Source: Planctellipticum variicoloris (GTDB lineage: Bacteria > Planctomycetota > Planctomycetia > Planctomycetales > Planctomycetaceae). Taken from it: a stretch of 64,000 bases of DNA. Of this stretch, positions 53,765-62,743 are shown piece after piece. The DNA is taken from positions 4,534,001 to 4,598,000 of the forward strand of contig NZ_CP130886.1 of NCBI RefSeq assembly GCF_030622045.1, given 5' to 3'. The notes below the pieces were generated by a model, which saw only the letters and a list, made by a program, of their open reading frames with translations, had not been told where the DNA came from and did not search any database. The translations under genes were made by a program, and so were the position numbers. Positions within the stretch are counted from its first letter, which is position 1; every line of letters begins with the position of its first letter.

Positions 53765-54458
53765 CGCAGTCAACCTTCCGAGACTCGCCGAGGCGGGCTT
53801 CAGAGACCTTTACTCTCAGTCGCCAGCAGATACCGACCCGAAGGCGGACCTGCGATCAATCCCATCGTCGACCGACTGGCGCAGTGATCTGGTGCAGTGC
53901 TCGGAATCAGCCGCGCCAGCAATCGGACTCGCCGACGCCGCCCCAGACGCTGATGCAACGTGGCGGCAATTCGTGGCAGAAACGCGCCACAAGAGAAGGA
54001 ACCATTGTCTTTGGCGGACGCGATCAAGAGACGTCTCCGACGATGTAGAAAAGTTCGCTGGTCGAATATCTTCCGGGAGCGAACGAAAAAAGCCGACGTG
54101 GCGAAGCCCTTCGAAAAAGGACTTCACCGCGTCGGCTTACTGCTGAACGCGCCTTCCGAACCTGGCCGGACTGCGCTTTCTCTGGTCATCCGATGTGTCG
54201 CCGAAGCAGCCTGATCAAGCAGGCCCTTCGCCAACAACTACATGATAGCCTGGCCACTGCGAAATCACAGGGAGAAATCGAGTGATTCCGCAAATCTTCT
54301 CAAGTTTGCTTCCAACGGCATGCTATTGTGACGCCCAGGACTTGGTGGCCGGCGGGGTTGCCTGCTCGACCTCAATTCTGAACTGGCCGAGCTGCGTCGC
54401 ACTGGTCGGCTCGGTCTCAGATCCTGCAACAACCGATTGTCCGTGGAGAGCACACGTT
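53765..54458. other. Region between the two MpsC-like genes
   Basis: About 690 bases with no confident gene. A hairpin joins AAGCCGACG (from 54087) to CGTCGGCTT (to about 54136), and an A-run precedes it. On the minus strand this would be a stem followed by T's, although no minus-strand gene lies immediately upstream. From 54282 to 54458 the frame of the plus-strand MpsC gene is open, but the translated residues (many Cys, Ser, Ala) do not look like the family. Confidence 0.4.
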
Positions 54459-54839
54459 TTGAAGACGACTGGCGAGATTGAGGCCGCGGTCTGCAGTGCG
54501 ATCGCCCGCTTCGAGCAAGAATATATGGGGCGCGGACCGAAAGACATTCGCACCCACTTGATCGGCGACATGCTGCTGGTCCGACTGCAGGGAGTGCTGA
54601 CCGCCGCCGAACAGCAACTGGTCCGTACGCTCAAACCCGAAAAGGGGCGCGACCTGCTGAAGGAGGTCCGCACGCAACTCATCGAAACGGCCCGTCCCGG
54701 CATGGAAGCCATGATCAAGGAAATCACCGGGCTCGAACCGATCAGCCTGCACCACGACATCAGCACGATTACCGGCGAAGAGATTCTCCTCTTCGTCTTT
54801 TCCGAATCGCCCGGAGTGCGAGAGACCAAGCGAAAGTAG
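54459..54839 (+). CDS. MpsC/DUF2294 family protein (copy 2)
   Basis: 126 residues from a TTG at 54459 (GGAG about 10 bases upstream), where homology to copy 1 begins. It has VCSAIARFEQEYMGRGPKD, HLIGDMLLVRLQGVLTAAEQQLV, a long helix (KEVRTQLIETARPGMEAMIKEITG) and DISTITGEEILLFVF. The frame opens at GTG 54282, which would give 185 residues, but those extra 59 residues do not match the family. Copy 2 conserves the GxGPKxIRTxxxGDxLLVRLxGxLT core better than copy 1. Confidence 0.78.
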   Translation: MKTTGEIEAAVCSAIARFEQEYMGRGPKDIRTHLIGDMLLVRLQGVLTAAEQQLVRTLKPEKGRDLLKEVRTQLIETARPGMEAMIKEITGLEPISLHHDISTITGEEILLFVFSESPGVRETKRK

Positions 54840-54886
54840 CCTGTCGCAACGCCGGAAATGCACCAGTCGGCGCAGGCCGTATGTGA

Positions 54887-55351
54887 TCACGTCTCAAGGC
54901 TCTCACCCCGCGCAGCGGCGATGATCTTCTCGATGCAGGATTCCGGCAGACCGTGTTGTCTCGCACCGGTGACGATCCGCTCCAGATATTCGTCGCCGGG
55001 CCGGCCGAAGCGGGCCGGCTGCGCGGGGGTGATCACGTACGCAACCGCATCCAGTAATTCGCCGTACTCGTCGCAGACCGAAATCGCGAGTCGCTCATAT
55101 CCGCTCTCATACTCATCCAGCCTGCTGAAATGCGCCGGACTGCAGCGATACACTGCGCCATGCACTTCGTCGTCCGAACGGCGGATATTGGCGAACGCGG
55201 GGCCGCTTTCCTCGAGCGTCTGAAAGACCAGGCGATAGCCGGAAAGTCGTGCGACCCGGGGCGGATGGTCGACGTGGCCGATGGCGCCGGTCCGCTCGAT
55301 CATCTGTTCGCGGAACAGATTGCTCCCGTAGGCAAAGTACCAGACATCCAT
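54887..55351 (-). CDS. Gamma-glutamylcyclotransferase-like protein
   Basis: 154 residues of the GGCT/AIG2 fold. YFAYGSNL near the start is the nucleotide-like glycine loop, and the catalytic Glu lies in RLDEYESGYERL. Such enzymes turn gamma-glutamyl amino acids or amines into 5-oxoproline. The start MDVWYF (55351) was preferred to GTG 55375 because the family begins there. It converges on the MpsC copy 2 gene with 47 bases between stops. Confidence 0.88.
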   Translation of the reverse strand: MDVWYFAYGSNLFREQMIERTGAIGHVDHPPRVARLSGYRLVFQTLEESGPAFANIRRSDDEVHGAVYRCSPAHFSRLDEYESGYERLAISVCDEYGELLDAVAYVITPAQPARFGRPGDEYLERIVTGARQHGLPESCIEKIIAAARGESLET

Positions 55352-55407
55352 CACGGAATTCTCTCGCAGCATCACGCCCGGCGGATGTCACAGACGTCGC
55401 AGACCAG

Positions 55408-56238
55408 CTACCTCGCGGCAGTCGATCCAGCCGGAACTTCGTCGGCCCAGACCTTGAACGACTGCAGTTGATTGACGCCGAACGTCGTGGTCATCGCCAC
55501 ATCGGCGGCATCGCGGCCGCGGGCCATCAGGACGCGACCGATGCGGGGAACATTGTTACGGGCGTCAAACGTGTACCATTGGCCCCCGAGAAACACTTCA
55601 AACCAGGCGCTGAAATCCATCGGACTCCCCGCCGGAGGAACGCCGATGTCTCCCAGATAGCCGGTGCAGTACCTGGCCGGCATGTTCAGGCAGCGGCACA
55701 GCGTGATCGCCAGGTGCATAAAGTCCCGGCAGACGCCCGTCCGTTCGTGAAAGGCCCCCAGCGCCGTCCGATACGACCGCGCCTGCTGGTAGTCGAAGCG
55801 AATGTGCCGATGGACGAAGTCGCATACCGCCTGGACTCGCGGCCATCCCGCCGGGACCTGCGAAAACTGAGACCACGCGAACTGATTCAACTCGCTGTCC
55901 ACCTCGCAGTAGCGGCTTCCCAAAAGAAACATCAGGACTTCCTGCGGCAGATCCTGAACGTTGATCTGGGGGGCATTCGGGACCTGCAGATCCGGCAACC
56001 CGCAGTCCTCGACGACCGCAGAATTGCGGAACGTGACCCGTCCCGAGGGGACGACGGCTCGATGACAGCGATTGCCATTCTGGTCGAAGTACTGAGTCAG
56101 CGGAACCAGCGGATCGACCTGCAATTGCTCGTATTGCCGAATCGTCGGCGCACGCAATGGATGCAGGCTGAGCATCAGGATCAGGGCCGTGGGCTCTGGA
56201 AACGCGAATTCGAGTTCGCAGCCGACGCGGATGAGCAT
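55408..56238 (-). CDS. Transglutaminase-like protein (bacterial transglutaminase N-terminal region type)
   Basis: 276 residues: an N-terminal beta region with a polar LTQYFDQNGNRCHR, then the transglutaminase-like core. The catalytic cysteine is in ERTGVCRDFMHLAITLCRCLN and the Asp in WYTFDARNNVPRIGR. At the place of the usual His the sequence is PMDFSAWFEVFLGG, i.e. Ser for His. This substitution may be a feature of the subfamily; either way the classical Cys-His-Asp triad is not obvious. Probably a cytosolic peptidase-like or structural homologue. Confidence 0.85.
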   Translation of the reverse strand: MLIRVGCELEFAFPEPTALILMLSLHPLRAPTIRQYEQLQVDPLVPLTQYFDQNGNRCHRAVVPSGRVTFRNSAVVEDCGLPDLQVPNAPQINVQDLPQEVLMFLLGSRYCEVDSELNQFAWSQFSQVPAGWPRVQAVCDFVHRHIRFDYQQARSYRTALGAFHERTGVCRDFMHLAITLCRCLNMPARYCTGYLGDIGVPPAGSPMDFSAWFEVFLGGQWYTFDARNNVPRIGRVLMARGRDAADVAMTTTFGVNQLQSFKVWADEVPAGSTAAR

Positions 56239-56497
56239 AGACTCTCGCTGAGTGGTGGAATGATCGTTGAGGCGGTTTCATCATACCACACCTTGGACCG
56301 CCGAATTCGCAGTTGTTTGCTGATGTGCAATCTGGAGGTCAAAGCGACGCTCCGTCAATCAGCAGGGCGGTAGATGCAAGAAACGGACCGGATACTGCGT
56401 CGATTCGTCGTACCGGGCCTTCAGTCTTCGGCTGATCTCGCACACTGCCCGATCGAGGAAACGCCGAAGTCCTCTTACGACGGCTCGCAATCGACCG

Positions 56498-57880
56498 TTG
56501 GAACCGTTGGAGCGAGCGTCCTTCAAGCTGCTGCTCCAGATTCCGGACGAGTGGACGGATCAGCCCCTGACGCTGCGAGCCATCAAAGAGGCGGGGCTGC
56601 AATGTCTGCTGGAGGCCGGGCTCATCGAGGCGGTCATTGAGGTGACCGTTTCCTTTCCGACGCGGACTTCCGGCCTCAAGACCTCCACCGACTTGCGTTC
56701 CGGACTGTCAGGCACGCTGGAGGACGGCTCCGCCCACGATCAACTTGTCGGCCTGGGGGCTGGAATCGCCTGAACCGGCGACGGAGACCAGTTTGTGATG
56801 GTCCCTGACCGCGGCGCCGGCGACGGTGCGGTCAGCGACCGCTGCCGGTTTCACGCGGTCACGATTCGAGTGAACCAGGCCGCAGCAACGCCGGTTCATT
56901 GCGAGCTGACCGAGACGACGTTGCACTTTGGAAGGAAGAGCGCACCGCTGATCGGTCTGGCCGCGGCCTTTGCTCCTCGCGAAGCACGTCATCCCCTTCG
57001 ATTCGATCCGGAAGCCATTCGTGCGACGCCGGAAGGGACTGCGATCATTGCCGACGAATATAGCCCGTCGATTGTGGAATTCGATCGCAAAGGGCACTGG
57101 ACACGCGATCGGCCGCTCCCCGCCGGTTATACCATCGACCGACCGGGAGCGACTCCGGCCGAGGAACCGCCTCCTCACAATCGACGGGGGCGCCAGTCGA
57201 ACCGCGGGCTGGAAGGATTATCGCTGACGCCGGATGGACGGACGCTGGTCGCCTTGATGCAGGGGCCGCTCTTGCAGGATGGTGCTCTGGATTCGGGTCT
57301 GAAGCGGGCTGGATCGCTCGTCCGGCTCCCGACCATCGACCGCGTGAATGGTCGGACCGCACAATACGCCTGTCTCCTCGAATCGCCATCGTATGGCCTC
57401 AATGAAATTGAGGCAGTCAACGACCACGAGGTCCTCGTCATCGAGCGCGACGGCAGGGGGGGGACGGCGGCCAGGTTCAAGCGGATTGCAAAGATCGAGC
57501 TGGCGGACGCAACTCCGCTCGATCCACAGCGCAACATCACCGAAGGAGATTTGCCGCCCGAAGTCCTTCCGGCCGCAAAGACCTGGCTGATTGATCTCCT
57601 GCACCCGCGGTGAGGACTTGCGAGTACGGATCTCCCCTAGAAAACCAAAGGGCTTGCGCTCAGCCGTACGCTTCCGGACGGTCGTCGCCTGCTGTTCGTC
57701 AGCACCGACAACGATTTTCATCCGGAAACGGAGTCTCGGATCGACGTCTTTGCGATCGAATCGGCACACTCGAAACTGGCTGCAGCGGAGAACTTGGAGA
57801 TCTCGACCATGCGATCAGATCGAAGTCCGACGGGGCCGCCGCATCCGCAGCCCCCCCCCCGAAAACAAAAACCCCCCTGA
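56498..57880 (+). pseudogene. Esterase-like phytase gene broken by three in-frame stops
   Basis: A single reading frame, with no frameshift, encodes a phytase/esterase-like beta-propeller (PF13449 type). SGTLEDGSAHDQLVGLGAGIA is followed by TGA (56771-56773), then TGDGDQFVMVPDRGAGDG and the bulk through LIDLLHPR. TGA (57611-57613) comes next, then GLASTDLP, TAG (57638-57640), KTKGLALSRTLPDGRRLLFV and FHPETESRIDVFAIE to a final TGA at 57878. The open middle part, 56795-57613, would be 272 residues. The 5' end (about 56498-56660: RASFKLLLQIPDEWTDQP, LRAIKEAGLQCLLEAGLIE) does not look like the family and suggests a junction. The signal peptide is missing. Confidence 0.72.
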
Positions 57881-57892
57881 AATCAGGGGGGT
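57861..57892 (-). terminator. Terminator of the tRNA-Val transcript
   Basis: A perfect 10-base-pair stem (ACCCCCCTGA at 57871-57880, TCAGGGGGGT at 57883-57892, loop AA) is followed on the minus strand by TTTTTGTTTTC. It lies 15 bases past the tRNA 3' end, as expected for a rho-independent terminator. Confidence 0.85.
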
Positions 57893-57906
57893 CTGAGGGT
57901 TCCCAG

Positions 57907-57980
57907 TGGACGATACAAGACTCGAACTTGTGACCTCCACGATGTCAACGTGGCGCTCTAACCAACTGAGCTAATCGTCC
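57907..57980 (-). tRNA. tRNA-Val (anticodon GAC)
   Basis: The minus strand folds as a 74-base cloverleaf. The acceptor GGACGAT pairs with ATCGTCC, the D arm holds GCTCAGTTGGTTAGAGC, and the anticodon arm CCACG-TTGACAT-CGTGG has anticodon GAC. The variable loop is AGGTC, and the T arm ACAAG-TTCGAGT-CTTGT follows. CCA is not encoded. Anticodon GAC decodes GUC/GUU as valine. It has its own terminator downstream. Confidence 0.96.
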
Positions 57981-58114
57981 GATCACGGCAACGATCCACC
58001 CCGCTGGCGGGGCTGTCGTTACGGTCCAAACTTTAGGCTTTCATGCGGCTCCGGTCAAGGGATCGCCTGGGACGGCGAATTCGGAAATCTGCGACGTAGA
58101 TTGTCGCCGATGGA

Positions 58115-58900
58115 TTATCGGGGCCTCGCAACCACTGACAGACTCAGACGTTGCTGCAAACTTCGCACTGCCTCCTGGGAGACCCGGCCGGTTCGCACGC
58201 CCCCTTCGCATGCGGCTGTCCGGACCGCGATAATGTCCGCCCCCCACCCCGCGACCGCCGCGACATCCACTGGACGCAGACTCCCCGCCAATGCGGTGAA
58301 CAGTCCCTGCTGGCCTAACTCTGGCAGGATCGACCTCAGACGACGATCAACTCCAAGTTCCACCAGACCGGAACCTCCTTTCGACCAGGTATCGATCAGA
58401 AAACCGGCGCAGCCGGTTTCCATGGCGGCCCGCGCAATGTCCTCCACCGGCGGAGCTTCGGCGATATCGGCGTCTGCATAGGCCACGGCGACCCAGCCAA
58501 TGGGGGTTGGACACGCCGCTTCGAAGCGGGTTCGCAGACTGCTCCAGGTGGTCCGCCAGTCCGTGAGATCCCGCATGCCCGCAAGGCCCAGCTTCAGCCA
58601 GCGGACTTGCGCGGGAATGTTGGGAATGGGAGTGGTCGGGCTCCATTCCCGCAATTCACCCAGTGCGAGGCTGAGAGGGATCCCTGCCGGTATCGCGGCG
58701 GCGATGGCGGCCCAAGCCTCCGGAGTTGCACGGCCGAGCGACCCCTGGGCGGGGTCCTTCACGTCAATAATATCGGCCCCGCCGGCAAGCGCGGCGCGGG
58801 CTTCATCTGCGTCACAAACGCTGACCAGGAGCCTGGGCGGCTGCGTCAGAAATCGCGGCGGCCGTGACGGAGCGACCATTGACGACGGTGACGGAGTCAT
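58115..58900 (-). CDS. mfnB: (5-formylfuran-3-yl)methyl phosphate synthase, MfnB-like
   Basis: 261 residues of the DUF556/MfnB fold. LLVSVCDADEARAALAGGADIIDVKDPAQGSLGRA is the signature block (split here between residues about 24 and 58), with the catalytic-type Lys in DVKDP. YADADIAEAPP, GFLIDTWSKGGSGL and ALAGSLRPVDV follow. It makes the furan precursor of methanofuran from glyceraldehyde-3-phosphate, part of the tetrahydromethanopterin/methanofuran C1 route found in methanogens and some planctomycetes. Its ATG (58900) overlaps the stop of the upstream deacylase gene (ATGA), so translation is coupled. Confidence 0.85.
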   Translation of the reverse strand: MTPSPSSMVAPSRPPRFLTQPPRLLVSVCDADEARAALAGGADIIDVKDPAQGSLGRATPEAWAAIAAAIPAGIPLSLALGELREWSPTTPIPNIPAQVRWLKLGLAGMRDLTDWRTTWSSLRTRFEAACPTPIGWVAVAYADADIAEAPPVEDIARAAMETGCAGFLIDTWSKGGSGLVELGVDRRLRSILPELGQQGLFTALAGSLRPVDVAAVAGWGADIIAVRTAACEGGVRTGRVSQEAVRSLQQRLSLSVVARPR

Positions 58901-60471
58901 GGCTGCGGTGCCGGGTGCTTGAGAGGCTTCCCCGACAGTGCGCCGGTCGGCTGCCCCGCGTAGACGGCCGGCCGGCCATTCACGAAAACATAACGCATCC
59001 CCTGGCTGTACTGATGCGGTTCGGCAAACGTCGCCAGGTCGCGGAACTGCTGCGGGTCGAAGACGACAACATCGGCGGCGTAGTCGGCCTTCAGATAACC
59101 GCGGTCCTTGAAGCCGAGGATGTCGGCGGGGAGTCCGGAGCAACTGCGGATCGCCTGTTCGAGAGGCAGAACGCCGTCGGCGATGGCGTAGCGTCCGATT
59201 TTGCGGGAGAAGGTGCCGTAGCTGCGCGGGTGGGGCTTGTCGGGGCCGGGGAGGTAATTGCGGCCATCGGAAGCGGTGGCGACCCAGGGAAGTTGCATGG
59301 CGAAACGGACGTCGTCTTCGCTCATGGAGAAGTTCACGACGGCAGCTCCGCCATTGCGGCAGATTTCCTCGGTGATTTCGAGGGGCGTCCGGGATTCCTT
59401 CTCCGCGATCTGCTTGACGTCGAGGCCAATCCATTCCGGCTTCGCCGTATAGCGGGCGATGAAGATCGCGGCGCCGTCGCGGGAACGCTCCAGGTCCTGC
59501 TGGATTTCCTGACGGAGCTTCGGACCGGTCTCCGGGTCGTCCAGCCGGGCGATGAGGGCCTTCGAACCTCCCGACCGGGCCCAGGTAGGAACGACGGTCG
59601 CTTCAAGCGAGGTGCTCGAAGCCGTGTACGGGTACTGGTCGGCGGTGGCCGCCCGGCCGGCTTTTCGAGCCTGTGCGATGCGTTCGGCAGCGAGCCGTAA
59701 CGTCCCCCAGTTCTCCTGGCCGGAGGCTTTGAAGTGGGAGATATGGACCGGACAGCCGGCGGTTTCACCGATGCGCAGAGCTTCGTCGACCGAATTCAGC
59801 AGCTCTTTGCCCTCGCCCCGGATGTGGCTGGCATAGATGCCCCCGGCCGCCGCAACGACCTTGGCGATTTCCGTGATTTCCGCGGTGTTGGCGTAGACGC
59901 TGGGGACATAGATGAGGCCGGTCGTCATGCCCCAGGCGCCGTCCTGCATCGCCTTAGCCGCAAGATCTCGCATCTGCTGGATCTCTTCCTCGCTGGCCTT
60001 CCGGTCGACGTTGCCGACGACCTTTTCTCGCAGGTTTCCCTGCGGCAGAAGGTGGGCGATATTCGTCCCGGCTCCGGAAGCGTCAATCGTCCGGTAGTAG
60101 TCGCCGACATCCACGGGACCGAAACCGCAGTTGCCGGTCACCTGTGTGGTGCAGCCCTGCATGAGGTAATTCGTTCCCGAACGGAGCAGGCTGTCGATGA
60201 CCTGACCGTCGCTGTGGGAGTGGAGGTCGATAAAGCCGGGAGCGATCACCAAGCCCTTGCAATCGAGCTTCCAGCCGACTTTGCCGACGGGAAACTCGCC
60301 GACGGCGACAATTTTGCCCTTGAGCAGGGCCACATTCCCGATTCGAGGCGCGGCCCCGGAGCCGTCGTGAAGGATTCCATCGGTCAACAGGATGTCGGCG
60401 TCGACGGGATCCTGGGCAACGGCGGGTTGGATGGCACAAGCCAGGAGTGCGGCCAGGAGGCGCCAGCGCAT
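58897..60471 (-). CDS. Secreted N-acyl-D-amino-acid deacylase (D-aminoacylase family)
   Basis: 524 residues: signal peptide (about 1-19), then an amidohydrolase with PGFIDLHSHSDGQ (metal HxH), GNCGFGP, a His in GIYASHIRGEG and another in PVHISHFKASG, plus a C-terminal TASDG (metal Asp) and DYAADVVVFDP. The family hydrolyses N-acyl-D-amino acids. Start MRWRLL at 60471 was chosen for its GGAG and signal peptide; the frame extends far upstream without gene-like content. It shares a four-base overlap with the MfnB-like gene. Confidence 0.9.
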   Translation of the reverse strand: MRWRLLAALLACAIQPAVAQDPVDADILLTDGILHDGSGAAPRIGNVALLKGKIVAVGEFPVGKVGWKLDCKGLVIAPGFIDLHSHSDGQVIDSLLRSGTNYLMQGCTTQVTGNCGFGPVDVGDYYRTIDASGAGTNIAHLLPQGNLREKVVGNVDRKASEEEIQQMRDLAAKAMQDGAWGMTTGLIYVPSVYANTAEITEIAKVVAAAGGIYASHIRGEGKELLNSVDEALRIGETAGCPVHISHFKASGQENWGTLRLAAERIAQARKAGRAATADQYPYTASSTSLEATVVPTWARSGGSKALIARLDDPETGPKLRQEIQQDLERSRDGAAIFIARYTAKPEWIGLDVKQIAEKESRTPLEITEEICRNGGAAVVNFSMSEDDVRFAMQLPWVATASDGRNYLPGPDKPHPRSYGTFSRKIGRYAIADGVLPLEQAIRSCSGLPADILGFKDRGYLKADYAADVVVFDPQQFRDLATFAEPHQYSQGMRYVFVNGRPAVYAGQPTGALSGKPLKHPAPQP

Positions 60472-60586
60472 CGGGAATCTCCGGAGAGGAGTCGCGGAAT
60501 CCAGTCCGAGAAGAGCATCGCAGATTTGAGGGGGGATGCAAGGGTAGAGAAGAGTGGTCAGTGGAAGGGCGACGTCGGGTTCTCTG

Positions 60587-60712
60587 GTTCCCAGGCTCCG
60601 CCTGGGAACCCCCTCTTCGCGAGGCTCTGCCTCGCACAGCCGGTCGGCCGAATGACCGTGGCAGCGATGCTGAGCATCGCTGGCCGACGATCCCTGGAAG
60701 AACCTGGGATCG
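60587..60712. repeat. REP-like hairpin cluster C (inverted)
   Basis: Hairpins at 60587-60609 (GTTCCCAGGC-TCC-GCCTGGGAAC, the inverse complement of the element at 2657 and 25011), 60619-60635 (GCGAGGC/GCCTCGC), 60663-60681 (AGCGATGC/GCATCGCT) and 60690-60712 (GATCCCTGG/CCTGGGATC, one mismatch). Read on the minus strand, the first two have the same order and similar spacing as clusters A and B. The cluster lies upstream of the deacylase gene and of the GDSL hydrolase. Confidence 0.72.
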
Positions 60713-60745
60713 AGGAAACGACTCAGCCGCGATACATTCGAAGGC

Positions 60746-61639
60746 ATGCGGCACGTGATCTTTTTCTTCGGCAGCGGGCTGGCGTGGTACGTCGGGGTGT
60801 GCCTGTTGCTGCTGGCGGCAATGATCCCCCCGGGACGACGATCCTGGCTGGCCGGACGAGCGCTGACGGTAGGAGCGGTCGTTGGCGGCGTGCTGCTGAT
60901 CTTGTCCGGGACGCCGCAGCCGTGGTGGATGATTGGCGGAGTGCTGTTCGGGTTGCTGATCATTTCCAGTGTCACGCGGTGGAAACCGCAGGCCAAAGCC
61001 GCTCCCTGGCTGCGGCGGCTGGCGATCAGTCTCGGCCTTCTGCTGCTGGCCGTCGAACTGCCTTGGGCCTGGTCGGCCGGACGACTGCCGACTCCTGCCG
61101 CTCCACTGCATGAGATTCACGTTCTGGGGGACTCCGTCAGCGCGGGGATGGGCGAGCGGGAAGCCGTCGTCTGGCCGGTGCAACTCGCGGAACTGCTGAA
61201 GCAGGAAGGTCGGTCGATTCCGATCATCAGCCACGCTCAGATGGGGGCGACCGTCCAGTCGGCCCGGAAACAGGCGCTGGGATTGCCAGAGACTCCCAGT
61301 CTGGTGCTGGTCGCCATCGGGGGGAATGATCTGCTCGGCCCGACGACCGATGCGAAGTTCGCCGAGCAACTGAATGCTCTGCTGTCGGAGATCTGCCGGC
61401 CCGACCGCGTGGTGCTGATGCTGGAGCTGCCGCTGCCTCCGTTGCGAAATGCATACGGAGCCATCCAGCGCCGGCTGTCGCAAAAGTATGGGGTGCCCCT
61501 GATCCCCAAACGGGTGATGGCCGGCGTGCTGACGGGACCAGACTCGACGCTGGATTCCATCCACCTGACGACGGCCGGGCATGCGCGGATGGCGGCAGCG
61601 ATGAAATCGTACGTCGATCGTGTTATCACATCGCCGTGA
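60746..61639 (+). CDS. Membrane-anchored GDSL/SGNH hydrolase
   Basis: 297 residues. Four hydrophobic helices (about 3-25, 37-55, 60-75 and 90-108) precede an SGNH domain (about 122-295). It carries Ser in VLGDSVSAGMG (block I), Gly and Asn in AIGGNDLLG (block III) and the closing DSIHLTTAGH with catalytic Asp/His. It should remove acyl or acetyl groups from an envelope substrate, acting outside the membrane. The four-helix anchor is unusual for these small enzymes. The next gene begins 36 bases on. Confidence 0.85.
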   Translation: MRHVIFFFGSGLAWYVGVCLLLLAAMIPPGRRSWLAGRALTVGAVVGGVLLILSGTPQPWWMIGGVLFGLLIISSVTRWKPQAKAAPWLRRLAISLGLLLLAVELPWAWSAGRLPTPAAPLHEIHVLGDSVSAGMGEREAVVWPVQLAELLKQEGRSIPIISHAQMGATVQSARKQALGLPETPSLVLVAIGGNDLLGPTTDAKFAEQLNALLSEICRPDRVVLMLELPLPPLRNAYGAIQRRLSQKYGVPLIPKRVMAGVLTGPDSTLDSIHLTTAGHARMAAAMKSYVDRVITSP

Positions 61640-61675
61640 CGCTCCTGAATTTGAGTTTTTGAAGGATGAAAGGCA

Positions 61676-62683
61676 ATGCCCAAGCCGCGCGAAATGCTCG
61701 CACAATGGATTTCCGGGTACTGGCTCTCCCAGATGCTGCACGTCGCGGCGCGGCTGAAACTGGCGGACCTGATCGCTGCCGGGACTCAGACGTCTGCCGC
61801 CCTGGCAGTCGCCACGGGGATGCACGAGCCGTCATTGTTTCGACTGCTGCGGGGGCTGGCCAGCATCGGCGTCTTTGCGGAAACAACTCCCCGGACGTTC
61901 GTGCTGACGCCCCTGGCGGAGCATTTGCGATCAGACCATCCGGAGTCGGTCCGGCCGATGGCGCTGATGCTGGGGGGCGTGCAGTACGAAGCGTGGGCAG
62001 ATCTGTATGACAGCGTGGAGACCGGCCGGCCGGCCTTCGACGAGCGGTTCGGACAGCCGCTGTTTTCGTGGCTCGCCGAGCGTCCCGAAGAAGCGGCCGA
62101 GTTTGATGCGGCGATGACCGCGATCCACGGTCGGGAGACTGCTGCCGCGATCGAGGCGTACGACTTCAGCCGGTATCCCCACCTCATCGATGTCGGGGGC
62201 GGGAACGGCAGCCAGTTGCTGGATGTTCTCCGCGCGCTGCCGGAGATTCGCGGCACGGTGTTTGATCTGCCGGGCGTGGTGGATCGCACCCGGAACTTGA
62301 TCACCGAGGCGGGGTTCGCGGACCGGTGCGACGCCGTTGGCGGCAGCTTCTTTGAAGAGGCGCCCGCGGGGGCGGATGGCTATGTCCTGCGGCACATCAT
62401 TCACGACTGGAACGACGAGCAGTCGCTGCAGATTCTGCGGACGATCCGCAACGCGGCCACGGAATCGTCGCGGCTGATTGTGATTGAGAACGTGATCCCG
62501 GAAGGGAACGGCCCCGGCTTCGCCAAGCTGCTCGACCTGACCATGCTCGTCATCCCCGGCGGCAAGGAACGGACGGCCGAAGAATACCGGGGGCTGTTTG
62601 CCGAAGCGGGCTGGGAACTGACGAGCATCACGCCGACGGCCGCGGATGTGAGTGTGCTGGAAGGAAAAGTGGTTGGTGGATAG
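61676..62683 (+). CDS. SAM-dependent O-methyltransferase (PF00891 type)
   Basis: 335 residues. An N-terminal dimerisation winged-helix region (about 10-100: YWLSQMLHVAARLKLADLI, LFRLLRGLASIGVF) precedes a Rossmann methyltransferase with the SAM loop HLIDVGGGNGSQLLDVL, VFDLPGVV, and catalytic-type His in LRHIIHDWNDEQSL. Members methylate hydroxyls of aromatic or polyketide-like metabolites. The substrate is unknown. It probably shares a transcript with the GDSL hydrolase. Confidence 0.9.
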   Translation: MPKPREMLAQWISGYWLSQMLHVAARLKLADLIAAGTQTSAALAVATGMHEPSLFRLLRGLASIGVFAETTPRTFVLTPLAEHLRSDHPESVRPMALMLGGVQYEAWADLYDSVETGRPAFDERFGQPLFSWLAERPEEAAEFDAAMTAIHGRETAAAIEAYDFSRYPHLIDVGGGNGSQLLDVLRALPEIRGTVFDLPGVVDRTRNLITEAGFADRCDAVGGSFFEEAPAGADGYVLRHIIHDWNDEQSLQILRTIRNAATESSRLIVIENVIPEGNGPGFAKLLDLTMLVIPGGKERTAEEYRGLFAEAGWELTSITPTAADVSVLEGKVVGG

Positions 62684-62743
62684 TGGTTGGGGAGAAGAAG
62701 GAAGACGGAAAGTCCAGCGTCTTCCTCAACGCTCGACGATTCG

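Noticed and set aside
54282-54458. N-terminal extension of the second MpsC-like protein
   Set aside because: The 59 extra residues are Cys/Ser/Ala-rich and unmatched in copy 1, and a TTG with a GGAG site lies at the family start.
57871-57892. The C6/G6 hairpin as a terminator for the phytase-like gene on the plus strand
   Set aside because: No T-run follows it on the plus strand; on the minus strand it is followed by T's and lies just after the tRNA.
57907-57980. tRNA-Val as an integration site for a genomic island
   Set aside because: No integrase and no duplicated tRNA end was seen within the window.
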